A program made the translations under genes and the position numbers. Source: Vibrio cyclitrophicus (GTDB lineage Bacteria > Pseudomonadota > Gammaproteobacteria > Enterobacterales > Vibrionaceae). From it: DNA of 64,000 nucleotides. The stretch covers positions 2,604,001 to 2,668,000 of the forward strand of contig NZ_AP025480.1 in assembly GCF_024347435.1 (NCBI RefSeq). Direction: 5' to 3'. This document shows, piece after piece, positions 8,149-18,300 of the stretch. The notes beneath the pieces were generated by a model. It searched no databases. It had not been told where the DNA came from and saw only the letters and a program-made list of their open reading frames with translations. Each line of letters begins with the position of its first letter. Positions within the stretch are counted from its first letter, which is position 1.

Positions 8149-10347
8149 TTAAATATACTCTATTCGTTTTTGAATTTCGGTAATATTAGAGGCTGTATTC
8201 ATAAAGTCTCTAACTCGAGTCATTTCAGCACTTTTCAATTGCTTAGCGTAAGATGAAACTACATCGGGATTAGGAAGTACAACAAAGTCGATTATCTCAG
8301 CTTGCGTTTTGCCCTTTGCTTTCCTTAGTACGCGTCCACGCCTTTGAACATATTGTCGCGGGTTTCTTGTACTAGCTAATATAAACGCATGCTGACACAC
8401 CGGTACATCAATGCCCTCATCAAGAACCTTCATAGCGACTAAGCCATCAATCATACACTCTTTAAAATCATCCATTATTCGCTTACGCTGCTCGCTACTT
8501 TCTGACGAGGTAAATTTAGATACTTTTATCCCCAGAGAAAACAACGCTCTAGTAGCTGAATCTAAATAAGGTTCATCTGTACCCGGAGCCTTACCCTCAC
8601 CCACGTAAAATAATGCATGTTTCAGGTTATCTTGCCTCATATCTTTCAAGTAGTTAATCAAGGCTGGAATTTTATGCGCGCATGTAGCCAATATTCGACT
8701 TCTCAACCCACACATTGTTGTTAGAGACATCTGTTCATCACTTGAAAGGGGAGCATTTTTTCTTTTGAGTACCAACCTTGTTATCGATTGAGATAGCTCG
8801 TCATACTCTTCCTGCTCCAACTCAGTAAGATACACAGGAACGATATCGTATCTATAACTAGAAAGCACCCCGTCATTTATCGCATCCTGCAACGTATAGA
8901 CCGCGACTATTGAGTTGAAATACTCTAACAAGTTTTTTCTAGCGATATCCGGGAATGGACTGTCTAGCTCGTCTTCATCGCTACGGAATGGCGTCGCCGA
9001 TAATCCTAGTCGATATCTTGAGTCAGGGAGAGCTTTCATCATACTTTCAGATCCAAAATGATGACATTCGTCTCCGATAACGAGAAGATCCGAAGAGTTT
9101 ATTCGGCCAAGCAAACTTTGAAACAACTCACTTCTAAACGTGGCATTGACTGCAACAACACAGCAAAATTTAAGATCGCCTAGATTAAATAGCTGAATTT
9201 CTCGCTCAAGTTTTTTAGTCCATTGAGAGCTTGTCTCAAAACATTTTATTGCGTGAATGTTGAAGTTCTTGAGTTCCTTTACCCATTGGTTTGCCAACTC
9301 AATATAGGGTACAGATATAGTCACGAATGTGCTTTTACTTTGTTTGATACGACTCTCATACAACTCTACCATTGCACACATTGACGTTATCGTCTTTCCC
9401 GAACCAGTTGCTAACTTAAACAAGCCAACACAATCACTATTAAACCAACTATTAATGGCTTTCCTTTGATGAGGGAACAACTTAAAAGACTTGCTCCCTA
9501 TAAATTCTGGAGTTCTCGGTTCAATACTTTTAATCAATTTTGAAGGAGAGTACTTCTGAGGTGGCTCATGAACCCCCTTGTCAAAAGTGTAACTAAATAC
9601 TAATTCAGGGTAGTCATCTGAAAGATCATTTTCAGCATTAATTTCACCACAATCTATTATACTCTCAGACTCAGCTATTTCTTTATAAAGATATTCTAGA
9701 TCAACCTTATCTTGAACTTGCTTATAAAAAGAATTAGTGACGGAAATAACTTTTGTATTGGGTTTTGAGTTATTCCATAAATTTTCAAAATTTTCTTGAT
9801 ATTTTTTCCCGTGGGATTCATAAGCACTTGTCCAACTAGGGTAAAGGCTAACTTGCTCAGAGTTTATATCATCACTGTACGCACTGGGAGTCTCATTTGC
9901 AGAACCCTCGAAAACAATAACATTAGATGCTATATCTTTCGCTATGCCAATCTTTTGATGAAACATACCACGCCTACGAAAAGCAAACTTAATTTCAAGC
10001 TTTCCAGTCGCAACTAAATAACATAAAGTTTTTAAACTGTTATTTTTTCGTTCTAAAAGTAAACTAGCAAGTTGTTCTTGAAGCTGGTTTAGCTTGATTT
10101 TCTCTCCATCCAATACAGCAATATATTCCTCTTCAGAAAGAGGTTCGCCAATAATAAGCCTCATTTTACCATTAGATGTTATAAAGCTATCTAATCCAAC
10201 ACCAATATAGTTCAGTATTCCAGCTGAAAAGTAGCCTACAGCTCGATCATAAGTAATAGACCTAGAAATCAATGGAATATAAAAATCAGCTAAAATATTG
10301 TCATCTTCAGTTGAGTAAGTGTAATTCCATTGAATATCTTTAAACAT
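8149..10347 (-). CDS. PLD-domain DEAD/DEAH helicase, phosphorothioation-linked restriction type
   Basis: 732 residues. An N-terminal phospholipase-D-like nuclease domain carries one HxK motif (HQKIGIA, His130/Lys132) followed by GSANET. A superfamily 2 helicase follows: FPHQRKAI (Q-like), Walker A ATGSGKT (313-319), DECH (427-430), SATPF (450-454) and motif VI QRRGRVLRK near residue 680. Such fusions cleave or remodel DNA in restriction systems, and proteins like this are annotated as dnd restriction enzymes; that role here is inferred. I use the ATG at 10347, eleven bases after the DUF262 stop, giving MFKDIQWNY; a TTG eight codons upstream overlaps the DUF262 gene. Two bases separate it from the 77-residue gene. 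Confidence 0.82.
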   Translation of the reverse strand: MFKDIQWNYTYSTEDDNILADFYIPLISRSITYDRAVGYFSAGILNYIGVGLDSFITSNGKMRLIIGEPLSEEEYIAVLDGEKIKLNQLQEQLASLLLERKNNSLKTLCYLVATGKLEIKFAFRRRGMFHQKIGIAKDIASNVIVFEGSANETPSAYSDDINSEQVSLYPSWTSAYESHGKKYQENFENLWNNSKPNTKVISVTNSFYKQVQDKVDLEYLYKEIAESESIIDCGEINAENDLSDDYPELVFSYTFDKGVHEPPQKYSPSKLIKSIEPRTPEFIGSKSFKLFPHQRKAINSWFNSDCVGLFKLATGSGKTITSMCAMVELYESRIKQSKSTFVTISVPYIELANQWVKELKNFNIHAIKCFETSSQWTKKLEREIQLFNLGDLKFCCVVAVNATFRSELFQSLLGRINSSDLLVIGDECHHFGSESMMKALPDSRYRLGLSATPFRSDEDELDSPFPDIARKNLLEYFNSIVAVYTLQDAINDGVLSSYRYDIVPVYLTELEQEEYDELSQSITRLVLKRKNAPLSSDEQMSLTTMCGLRSRILATCAHKIPALINYLKDMRQDNLKHALFYVGEGKAPGTDEPYLDSATRALFSLGIKVSKFTSSESSEQRKRIMDDFKECMIDGLVAMKVLDEGIDVPVCQHAFILASTRNPRQYVQRRGRVLRKAKGKTQAEIIDFVVLPNPDVVSSYAKQLKSAEMTRVRDFMNTASNITEIQKRIEYI

Positions 10348-10358
10348 AAATCTACCCG

Positions 10359-12698
10359 TTAATCCAACCAAGTACGCAGGTTAATCCAAGCATTGTTTAA
10401 CAACGCAATGGTTCTTTGTTTGACCGCCTGCTCATTCCACTGTTGTGAATAAACAATTTCTGAGTATTTTCGAATTAGTTTTAGAGAAGCGGCCTGAAGC
10501 TCACCTTCCGTACTATGCTTAGCTTCTACGAACTCATCGATGTTCACAATTAAATCATCGTTAAGAGCATCTTGCATTCTTCCTGCTAAGTGCTCCCAAC
10601 CAGAGAGGGCTTTTGGCTTTAGCGTTCCTCGAGGATCAATCAAAACGTTACCAAGTTTCTGGTTCACTTCAATATCTCTAAGTTCAGCACTCCATTCACT
10701 CAAGTTTTCTTTGCTCTTGGAGAAAACTGTATCCACCATGTCTTTCTCTGAAATTTTGTTCCACATAGGAAGATTTAGGAAGTTATTTCTTTCTTCGTTG
10801 GAACGAACAAAACTTCCCTCACTAAATTCCATACCATGAAATGCAGATAAAATAAGCATTTTTTGATTACCTGGTTTTGCTAGATGCAGTTGAGAGCTAC
10901 AAACGTCAAGCCATTGCTCAACTATGCTTACTTGTACGGATTCTTTCTTTTCAATTTTTTCTTCTAGTTTGTGTACAAAGAACTTCTTTAAAACATCTAG
11001 TTTAATGTTGATAAAGCCGTCTTGAAGTTTAAATGGTTGATATTCTGACTCATTAAATTCTAAAGTTCTTTCATGTAGTTGTTTGTAGACTGTATCAATA
11101 CCATCAGCACCACCGCTCATTGCACGCCAAAGAACACTAAATGCTGTGATAGCTTTTAAAGCTTCATGAAACTCTGAAGACTCTATACCATTTCGTTCAT
11201 TTCTTTGATCTTTAAGAGCAAACTGAACTAAGAGGCTAATTACAATATCATGCTTTATATCTGTCAAATAACGGAAACAAACAGTTGCGAGATCCAGTTC
11301 AGGCTCTTTAACTAAGCCATTTACCTGAGGGGAGTGCTGTATTGGCTGCCAACATTCAAAAATAAAATCAGATGTGAAGCACAACTGATCTACATAGTCA
11401 CTTCTCAGCGCAACTGGACATTTTGCGAAAGATTGAAGGAAAGCGTCTCTTTGGTCTCTTAGGTGCGTCACTTTGGCACTGCCTACATAAGCGCGAACGT
11501 AACCTAAAATGAGGGCCTTAGTCAGCTTATTTTTCTCTGCTGGTTTGGTAATACCTTCAAAACGACTATTAATAGAATTCAAACTATTAAGAGTATTCTC
11601 ACGCTCTTCTTCATCTTCTGTGTTTTGAATATGTTCGATAATTTTCGGAACAAATGTTTCAAGTGCAGTAAGGGGCTCTCCCGTAGTGTTCAAAGCTTCG
11701 AACATATCAAAGGCGTAAGACTCACTATTTACTTCAACGTAAGTTAAACACACTCGATTTAACAAAAACTTGGTAAAAGAAGTCAGGTAAAGCAACTCAC
11801 TAACGTATTTTGACTCGGAAGCATAATCATAAAGAAGATCATCAACAACAAAATCTAAACTCTCTCTAAAGTTCTCTACTTTCAGTGACTTTAGTTCAAT
11901 ATAAGAGTCATTCGACGTCGAATTTTTATCTAATTTAGGACAATAAAAACCATCCATTACTCGATTTAACTGCTTTCGTATTTCTTTGATATTACCTACA
12001 ACATTTTGTTCAGTCTTGTCTTCGGACTTAAGTGTCTTCTCATCAAATTCTTTAAATCTAGTTGTTTTAGATTGTTCGATGATATGAGCTTGATACTTGA
12101 TCAAAAAGTTCGCTAGTGGACTTTGGTACTGTGCAGATTTCTCATCTTTGCCCCAACAATCTACTTGTGATCGGATTATTTTGGGTTGGTATTTGTACAC
12201 ATCATGGCGAGCAGATGTGGTAATAACGAACTTGCTTGTGTCAGAGATCGCTTCCAAAACAAGCTCTTCAAGTCGCTCAAGTGCGGAATACATGTCAGCT
12301 GAATGCTGTTTATTCTCTATATCATTTTTTAGATAAGAAAATTTGCACTGCAACTGTTCGTTTAGTATTGAGGTAATGATAGTTAATGTAGTCAGTCGCT
12401 GTTGCCCGTCGATCACAAGCTTGATGCTCGAAGGGTACTGTCTCTCTACTTTAGGGTATATTGCAGAACCGTCATCATTTACAGCTAACAAAGAGCCTAA
12501 GAATATGATTGCGTCATCGAATTCAATAAGTCGACGATAAACATTATCAAGGTCATTGAACAGGTCTTTTATATTTCTGTCTGTCCATGAATAAGGACGC
12601 TGATATGCAGGCATGTAAAAGCCTGTTTTTTCATCCTGACAAAGCATATCAAACACTGATTTAGGTTTTGCAGTAAAGATACTCGCTAACTCTTTCAT
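10359..12698 (-). CDS. DUF262 family protein with degenerate-looking C-terminus
   Basis: 779 residues from the ATG at 12698. The DUF262 (ParB-like, GmrS-type) domain shows PAYQRPYSW (30-38) and VIDGQQRLTTLTII, with DGQQR at 97-101; such domains hydrolyse NTPs and sense modified DNA in GmrSD, SspE and related systems. The last ~100 residues have LGN at 682-684 and a late helix rich in Trp and Arg, recalling DUF1524, but I cannot find the catalytic His of an HNH motif. It may be a sensor without nuclease activity, working with the PLD-helicase just downstream. It is first in the six-gene operon. A TTG 14 codons upstream also opens the frame but is less likely. Confidence 0.8.
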   Translation of the reverse strand: MKELASIFTAKPKSVFDMLCQDEKTGFYMPAYQRPYSWTDRNIKDLFNDLDNVYRRLIEFDDAIIFLGSLLAVNDDGSAIYPKVERQYPSSIKLVIDGQQRLTTLTIITSILNEQLQCKFSYLKNDIENKQHSADMYSALERLEELVLEAISDTSKFVITTSARHDVYKYQPKIIRSQVDCWGKDEKSAQYQSPLANFLIKYQAHIIEQSKTTRFKEFDEKTLKSEDKTEQNVVGNIKEIRKQLNRVMDGFYCPKLDKNSTSNDSYIELKSLKVENFRESLDFVVDDLLYDYASESKYVSELLYLTSFTKFLLNRVCLTYVEVNSESYAFDMFEALNTTGEPLTALETFVPKIIEHIQNTEDEEERENTLNSLNSINSRFEGITKPAEKNKLTKALILGYVRAYVGSAKVTHLRDQRDAFLQSFAKCPVALRSDYVDQLCFTSDFIFECWQPIQHSPQVNGLVKEPELDLATVCFRYLTDIKHDIVISLLVQFALKDQRNERNGIESSEFHEALKAITAFSVLWRAMSGGADGIDTVYKQLHERTLEFNESEYQPFKLQDGFINIKLDVLKKFFVHKLEEKIEKKESVQVSIVEQWLDVCSSQLHLAKPGNQKMLILSAFHGMEFSEGSFVRSNEERNNFLNLPMWNKISEKDMVDTVFSKSKENLSEWSAELRDIEVNQKLGNVLIDPRGTLKPKALSGWEHLAGRMQDALNDDLIVNIDEFVEAKHSTEGELQAASLKLIRKYSEIVYSQQWNEQAVKQRTIALLNNAWINLRTWLD

Positions 12699-13018
12699 AA
12701 AAATTTTCTCAAACACCTGACTATGATAGCTGAACAACAAGTAGTCGTAATTTATGTAACTCTAACAATTAGTCCACTAAGATAATGATTTTTAGTGAAA
12801 AATAGTAGACATTATGCATCCACACAGTGACCAAGGTCATAAGATTATCATCTAGGGTTATTGATTTCTTACCAATTTCCGCCAAATGAATTTAAATGCA
12901 TGCCGAACATGGTACCATAAAAAATTATGCAGAATGCTTTTCTTACCTGTAGAAGTTTTGATTCAAACGGGTAGAATCTAAAACTGGATAAAATCTCCAA
13001 ACAGCAAAGGTACACAAA
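12699..13018. promoter_or_regulatory. divergent promoter region of the two island operons
   Basis: This 320-base AT-rich gap separates the six-gene minus-strand operon from the three-gene plus-strand operon and must hold both promoters. It contains the palindrome at 12769-12780 and a looser inverted repeat, CACTAA at 12775 with TTAGTG at 12792. I cannot place the -35 and -10 boxes with confidence. No open frame of note is present. Confidence 0.5.
12769..12780. promoter_or_regulatory. palindrome TTAGTCCACTAA, candidate operator
   Basis: A perfect 5-bp inverted repeat with a CC spacer, 71 bases upstream of the DUF262 start at 12698. A near-identical palindrome (TAAGTCCACTTA on the minus strand) lies upstream of the other DUF262 gene at 20660-20671. 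Sharing between the two promoters suggests common control. No regulator gene is recognisable in the island. Confidence 0.4.
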
Positions 13019-13978
13019 TTGTCAATCGAATCTAGCAGTCTAAAGTTCTCAGGACATCAAACCTTCCCGATCCGATATGGTTGGATTTATAAAATAATTC
13101 AAGAAGTTATCAAAGGCAACTCTCTTTCTAGCAAAGAAAACATCGAAGAACAGATGACTTCAATGGGTATGGGTAAGAACATGGTGTTATCTGTAAGACA
13201 CTGGATTCGCGCACTTAACCTTGTTGAATGCACAGATAAAAAAAAGCAGACCTATAAGCTGACTGATCTAGCAGAGAGGCTTTTTGTTGGTGAAAACGCG
13301 CTCGATGAATATTTAGATAATACGGGAACTGTGTGGTTACTTCACTGGCTGATGCAATCAATAGATAGTCAAAATGCTGAGCTGAACACTGCACGCTGGT
13401 TCTTTAACTATTTCAACGGCGTAAGAATCGATAAGCTTCAACTGGCAAAAGATATTCAATTGTCACTGGAGAATCATGAGAAAGATCTAACTGAAGCAAC
13501 ATTAAAAAAAGATATCGACTGCTTGTTTCAGATGTACGCCGTTAAAACTACGGCTTCCGGCAAAGTAAATGAAGATAGCTTTACCTCACCTTTCACTGAA
13601 CTAGGACTCATTTCACAAGAGTCGGCTAAAGATTATCGTGCTGAACTATCACTACATAAATCGCTACCTACGGCAGTTTTTGGATATGCTCTGATCGATT
13701 ACATTATGCGTAAGCAACTCGATAGTGATGGTAAAAAAATAAATAATAACAACACTTTATCATTCGACTCTTTGCTAAACGACGTAGGCTCTCCTGGACG
13801 TGTTTTCCGTTTAACAACAAGCGGGTTGAGTGAAAAATTAGACGAATTGGAGATTCTAAGCAAAGGTAATATTGCTTGGACCGACACTCAAGGACTAAGA
13901 CAAGTGCAACATAACTTTGACGATTTACAGAGTGTAGATCCTGCGATGTTCCTAGAAAACTACTATCACGGGGAATAA
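13019..13978 (+). CDS. DUF4007 family protein
   Basis: 319 residues. The N-terminal SLKFSGHQTFPIRYGWIYK is the hallmark of DUF4007, a family usually found beside PAPS-reductase-like (DndC-type) genes; a winged-helix DNA-binding role has been suggested but is not established. The start is a TTG at 13019 with an AAAGG ribosome site eight bases upstream; no in-frame ATG lies early enough to keep the FSGHQTF motif. It is first in a plus-strand operon, and three bases separate it from the large ATPase gene. Its partners make a DNA-binding or specificity function in the sulfur-modification machinery plausible. Confidence 0.85.
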   Translation: MSIESSSLKFSGHQTFPIRYGWIYKIIQEVIKGNSLSSKENIEEQMTSMGMGKNMVLSVRHWIRALNLVECTDKKKQTYKLTDLAERLFVGENALDEYLDNTGTVWLLHWLMQSIDSQNAELNTARWFFNYFNGVRIDKLQLAKDIQLSLENHEKDLTEATLKKDIDCLFQMYAVKTTASGKVNEDSFTSPFTELGLISQESAKDYRAELSLHKSLPTAVFGYALIDYIMRKQLDSDGKKINNNNTLSFDSLLNDVGSPGRVFRLTTSGLSEKLDELEILSKGNIAWTDTQGLRQVQHNFDDLQSVDPAMFLENYYHGE

Positions 13979-13981
13979 TAC

Positions 13982-16900
13982 GTGACGCTTATCAAACAAT
14001 ACTCAATCGCAACCAGACAACAACGTTCTACACGTATTGATAGCGATCTTAGCCCGGAGTTCTTTCAAGGACTAGTGTATCACGGTACAGCACAGTCGGC
14101 TCTAGAAACACTCTTTAGACAGTACTCACAGACTGGTCAGAGTGCATACACCCTGACTGGTCCTTATGGTTCAGGTAAATCTACTATCGCCTTGCTCCTT
14201 ACAGGCCTATTGCATGAAGATGCAGAGGTGAGAGATGCCGCCATTGAGGTTATCAATTCGGAATCAAAAGATTTACTAGATCAAAGCGTTGTTTATTCAA
14301 AAGGTTGGCTACAGATTCGTTCCGTTGGCGGTGTAAATAACCCTGTAAATACATTTTGGGATGCCACTCTTGAGGCTCTTTTGGAGCATTCTGCAACAAA
14401 GCAGCTCCATAGCAAGTACAGTAAAGTGGAAATAAAAAGCGAGTCTCATCTGATTGAGACTTGGGAGTCACTTTTCAATGAAGCTAATAGCTTGGTTGAT
14501 GGTGTGTTGTTGCTTGCAGATGAAATGGGGAAAAGCCTTGAATTCATCAACAAAAATCGTGGTGAACTTCACCTTTTTCAAGATTTAGCCGAGGTACTAG
14601 GCCGAATTGATACACCTGTAATTTTTGTTGGTCTTCTTCACCAAGCATTTAGTGAGTACGCGAAAGATCGTGGCACAAAACTCCAAGAAGAGTGGGGGAA
14701 GATCCAAGGTCGTTATAATGACATTCTTTACAATGTTTCAACGGATGAAACCGTTGCTTTAATAGGTAAGTCTATCACTCATTCTGAGTCTATCGACAAC
14801 TCAGATGATAGTGTCGTCCAGCAAGTACTGGAAGCATTGGATAAAAATAAATCTGATCGTAAGAAACAGTTGAAACAGCGCCTCGAGCAATGTGTACCTC
14901 TGCACCCTTTAACGGCTCTAATTCTTGGACCAATTTCAAAGCGCCGATTCAGTCAGAACGAGCGTAGTACGTTTAGCTTCTTAAACTCCCATGAGCAAAA
15001 TAGCTTCCAGATGTTTCTGAAAGAGAATGTAAATCGTGATGCTCGGTATACTCTAGAACACCTTTGGGATTACCTAGAGGTAAACTTAGAGCACGCAATC
15101 CTTGGTTCTCCGGATGGTCATGGTTGGGCTGCAGCTACAGAATCAATTCGCCAAGCAACTAAAAAGCAAGTACCAGAGAAGGCAATTGAGATACTGAAGT
15201 CTATTGCACTCATTACTCTATTTGGAAAACCGGCAAACCTATCCGCAACAGAAGAAATGCTGCTCGCAGCTTCAAGCGTACATGATCAGGAAGAATTGGA
15301 TGAATATTTGCACAGTCTAAAAAATGCATCCTGTATCATCTACCGTAAGCACTTGTCTTCATGGGTCGTATTTGAAGGCTCTGACTTAGATATTCCAAGT
15401 TTAATCGAAGAGAAAATTGAGCAGCAAGGTACGAGTAACGAAGCCATTAATCATATTGTTTTCTCAAAGCAGATTATTGCAAAAGGTTACTACCACAAAG
15501 TCGGCACTTTGCGTTGGGCTGAGCAATCTATCTCTGATAATTTTGATGATGAATTTGCACAACACCTAATTGCCGAGCGTAAAGGTGAGTTTGCAAACTT
15601 GGTTTTGCTACTAAACCAAACTAATGAAAAAAAACTACAAGACGTTTCGAAACAATATCCGACCCTCATCCTAGCTAGCGCTAAGAGCTCTGATGAAATT
15701 ACCGCCCTTGCAAAAGAACTATATGCACTTGAGCTGATAAAATCAGACAAGGAGATTGGCGCAACTTTACAGCACGATAATGTCGCTCAAAAAGAGTACA
15801 ATGGTCGCTTGATCAATGCCGAAATTGCTTTAGATAATGCCATCAATGAGGCGTTTAGTAATGCTGATTGGTATTGCTTTGGGCAAAAAAGTGACACAAA
15901 GACATTGAGTACTATCGTAAGTGACACTGCAGAAAAAGTATTCAATGCAACTCCAGTAATAATGAACGAGCTTGTGAACCGTAATAAGCTATCAGGTACT
16001 GCTGTTTCCGCTCTAAAGAAATTGCTTGAAGCAATGTTAGATCAAGAAGGTGAAGAGAGTCTGGGGATTACTGGTCATCCACCAGAGATGTCTATGTATA
16101 TTAGCTGTCTAAAAAATACAGCTATTCATACGTTTGAAGCTGAAAATGAAAAACATTGGCACCATGATGCTAATATTGACCCGAAGCTAAAAGCCCTATT
16201 CGATGCAGCAAGTGATTACTTGATAGAAAACTCAGGTCGCAACGTTCGCTTATCAGAAATAGTTTCTCTATGGAGCAAAACACCTTATGGGATTACGCAA
16301 GGTGTTACACCGATTTTCTTACTCGCATTCTTAAAATCACTGGGTGATAAAGTTGCTTTTTATGAAAAAGATCTTGGTGGTGAATATGCATTTATCGCAG
16401 AGCCTGATGTTGATTATGTACATAAGTTAATTAAGTCTCCACAAGATCTAGCCGTTAAATTCATTGTTTTAGATAAATCAGAGCAAGAGTGGCTGCAATT
16501 TTTAGCTTCATTTGCTGCAGCTGAAACTAACAGAGATGTAACAAATAATATTTTATCTGTTGCTAGCCCGTTAGTTACAACTATGCACAACTTACCTAAT
16601 TGGGTTAAGAACGCGCACGACTTCGACGCTGATTATACTGAAAATAAGAAGTTAATCTCAGTTCGAGATCTGTTCTTGCAAGCTAACGATCCTCATGCTT
16701 TGTTGATTGTAGATTTACCTAAATACCTCGATCCTAAAAGTGAGCTTACGTTTACTCAAAAAGTAGATGTATTGGAGCATCACTTCAAACTATTGCGTAG
16801 CAAGCACGAGTTGATGCTCAAAGATATCAAGCAAAAGGTAAAAACATTATTCCCAGAGAGCGGAAAAGAACTTAAATCTATGTGCCAGCTAGTTGAACAA

Positions 16901-17338
16901 AAAGCGGGAGATATTCGCCTGAAAGCTTTTGCTCGAGAGCTAGGAAAAAGCGAAGAAGGTCTACTTGAGTGGCTAGAAAGCATGATTCAGATCGTAATTG
17001 GCCGTGGTAAGCAAAGTTGGAATGAAGGCCTGCTGCTTACTGCATCAACAAAGATTAGTGAATTTGCTCAAGACTTCTTAAGCGTCGTTAAATCGTCCGA
17101 TACAGCGCCAGGTAATCAGGTAAAAGAGATAAAAACTAAATTAGTATCTCTCGTCCTGGAAGGTAATGACGGTCAACTACAGTCATATAAAAAAGAAGTT
17201 CGCATTGTAGAGCAAGCCAATGCCGATAAAAGAATTAAGCATGTAGAGCACACCTTAAAAGAATTAGAAATGGATGAATTCGAGCGCATACATGTTTTAC
17301 AAACATTATTGAAACAAGCACTGGAAGCTCAAGGTTAA
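13982..17338 (+). CDS. large P-loop ATPase of the DNA-sulfur island
   Basis: 1118 residues, soluble. Walker A is GPYGSGKST (60-68) and Walker B is VLLLADEMGKS (Asp180-Glu181), followed by a sensor-like FVGLLHQAFSEYA. The N-terminal layout resembles the BrxC/PglY-type ATPases of BREX and other defence loci; the remaining 850 residues are helical and unassigned. I infer an ATP-driven scaffold or loader for the sulfurtransferase. The start is GTG with a GGGGA ribosome site, three bases after the DUF4007 stop. The DndC-like gene follows 17 bases downstream. It is not a clear member of any named Dnd or Ssp component family. Confidence 0.75.
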   Translation: MTLIKQYSIATRQQRSTRIDSDLSPEFFQGLVYHGTAQSALETLFRQYSQTGQSAYTLTGPYGSGKSTIALLLTGLLHEDAEVRDAAIEVINSESKDLLDQSVVYSKGWLQIRSVGGVNNPVNTFWDATLEALLEHSATKQLHSKYSKVEIKSESHLIETWESLFNEANSLVDGVLLLADEMGKSLEFINKNRGELHLFQDLAEVLGRIDTPVIFVGLLHQAFSEYAKDRGTKLQEEWGKIQGRYNDILYNVSTDETVALIGKSITHSESIDNSDDSVVQQVLEALDKNKSDRKKQLKQRLEQCVPLHPLTALILGPISKRRFSQNERSTFSFLNSHEQNSFQMFLKENVNRDARYTLEHLWDYLEVNLEHAILGSPDGHGWAAATESIRQATKKQVPEKAIEILKSIALITLFGKPANLSATEEMLLAASSVHDQEELDEYLHSLKNASCIIYRKHLSSWVVFEGSDLDIPSLIEEKIEQQGTSNEAINHIVFSKQIIAKGYYHKVGTLRWAEQSISDNFDDEFAQHLIAERKGEFANLVLLLNQTNEKKLQDVSKQYPTLILASAKSSDEITALAKELYALELIKSDKEIGATLQHDNVAQKEYNGRLINAEIALDNAINEAFSNADWYCFGQKSDTKTLSTIVSDTAEKVFNATPVIMNELVNRNKLSGTAVSALKKLLEAMLDQEGEESLGITGHPPEMSMYISCLKNTAIHTFEAENEKHWHHDANIDPKLKALFDAASDYLIENSGRNVRLSEIVSLWSKTPYGITQGVTPIFLLAFLKSLGDKVAFYEKDLGGEYAFIAEPDVDYVHKLIKSPQDLAVKFIVLDKSEQEWLQFLASFAAAETNRDVTNNILSVASPLVTTMHNLPNWVKNAHDFDADYTENKKLISVRDLFLQANDPHALLIVDLPKYLDPKSELTFTQKVDVLEHHFKLLRSKHELMLKDIKQKVKTLFPESGKELKSMCQLVEQKAGDIRLKAFARELGKSEEGLLEWLESMIQIVIGRGKQSWNEGLLLTASTKISEFAQDFLSVVKSSDTAPGNQVKEIKTKLVSLVLEGNDGQLQSYKKEVRIVEQANADKRIKHVEHTLKELEMDEFERIHVLQTLLKQALEAQG

Positions 17339-17355
17339 ATGAATAGGTATTAATC

Positions 17356-18255
17356 ATGAGTCAACAACGTAAAGTTAAACATGTTCTCGGGCTTTCTGGT
17401 GGCAAAGACAGTGCTGCCCTAGCGGTTTACATGGCAAGAAATTACCCTGAGATCGACATCGATTATTTCTTTACTGATACCGGAAAAGAACTACCAGAAG
17501 TTTACGATTATCTAGAGCAACTAGAAATTGTTCTTGGCAAACCAATATCTCATATAAATGACAAAAAAGGGTTTGATTACTGGCTAGAACAGCACAACAA
17601 TTTCTTACCTGCAGGACAGCAACGCTGGTGCACTATTCGTATGAAGCTTGAACCATTTGAAAAGTGGATTAAGCCTTATTTAGACGAAGGGTATGAAGTA
17701 GTGTCTTATGTAGGCATTCGTGCTGATGAACCTTGGCGAGACGGCTACCGTCCTAATGAAAGTCAAAAGTACTTGAAGATAAAAATGCCTTTTGCTGATG
17801 ACGGTATTAAGAAGCAAGGCGTACTTGATATTCTTGATAGTGCAGGACTCGGTTTGCCAAAATATTATGAGTGGCGCTCTCGTTCAGGATGCACATTTTG
17901 TTTCTTCCAACGTAAAATTGAGTGGGTTCGTCTTATGGAACGACACCCAGAAGCTTTTGCTGAAGCAAAATCTTATGAGAAGCGAGCAGAAACAAGTGCG
18001 AATGGTGAAACATTCTTTTGGATGGGTCCAAACGAACCTCTAGAGTCTTTAGAAGACCCTACTCGTATTGCTCAAATTAAAGCAAACCACGAAAAAGTGC
18101 AGAAACGCTTTGAGAAGAAAAAAGCTCGCGAGCGTAAGCGTCGTTTAGGTATGCATGCTATGGTAGATGAAAGTATGCTAATTGACACATTAGATATGGA
18201 TGCAATGTACGACCTTGATGAAGGTGGTGGTGCTTGTGTGACGTGTTATAAATAG
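17356..18255 (+). CDS. DndC-like PAPS-reductase-family sulfurtransferase
   Basis: 299 residues. The PP-loop ATP pyrophosphatase motif LSGGKDSAAL (13-22) and FTDTGKELPEVYDYL define the PAPS reductase/DndC superfamily, which adenylates a substrate and transfers sulfur. Cys92 (QRWCTIRMK) and the pair Cys179/Cys182 (RSGCTFCFF) fit an iron-sulfur cluster site; a fourth ligand could come from the C-terminal CVTC (294-297). It is shorter than classical DndC. With the DndA-type desulfurase in the same island, DNA phosphorothioation is the most likely chemistry, though no modification can be seen from sequence alone. It is last in the DUF4007-ATPase operon and ends at a strong hairpin. Confidence 0.85.
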   Translation: MSQQRKVKHVLGLSGGKDSAALAVYMARNYPEIDIDYFFTDTGKELPEVYDYLEQLEIVLGKPISHINDKKGFDYWLEQHNNFLPAGQQRWCTIRMKLEPFEKWIKPYLDEGYEVVSYVGIRADEPWRDGYRPNESQKYLKIKMPFADDGIKKQGVLDILDSAGLGLPKYYEWRSRSGCTFCFFQRKIEWVRLMERHPEAFAEAKSYEKRAETSANGETFFWMGPNEPLESLEDPTRIAQIKANHEKVQKRFEKKKARERKRRLGMHAMVDESMLIDTLDMDAMYDLDEGGGACVTCYK

Positions 18256-18261
18256 ACCTTC

Positions 18262-18291
18262 AAAAATGAGTGGCAGCAGCCACTCATTTTT
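18262..18291. terminator. bidirectional terminator
   Basis: A perfect 13-bp stem (AAAAATGAGTGGC pairing with GCCACTCATTTTT) with loop AGCA, giving a T-run on both strands. It sits between the convergent DndC-like and DUF262-HNH genes and should terminate both. Confidence 0.9.
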
Positions 18292-18300
18292 ATATATTGA

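Noticed and set aside
2366..18255. A BREX type 4 locus, because of the PAPS-reductase-like gene and BrxC-like ATPase
   Set aside because: No pglZ, brxL or other BREX marker is present, and the other genes are of dnd-associated types.
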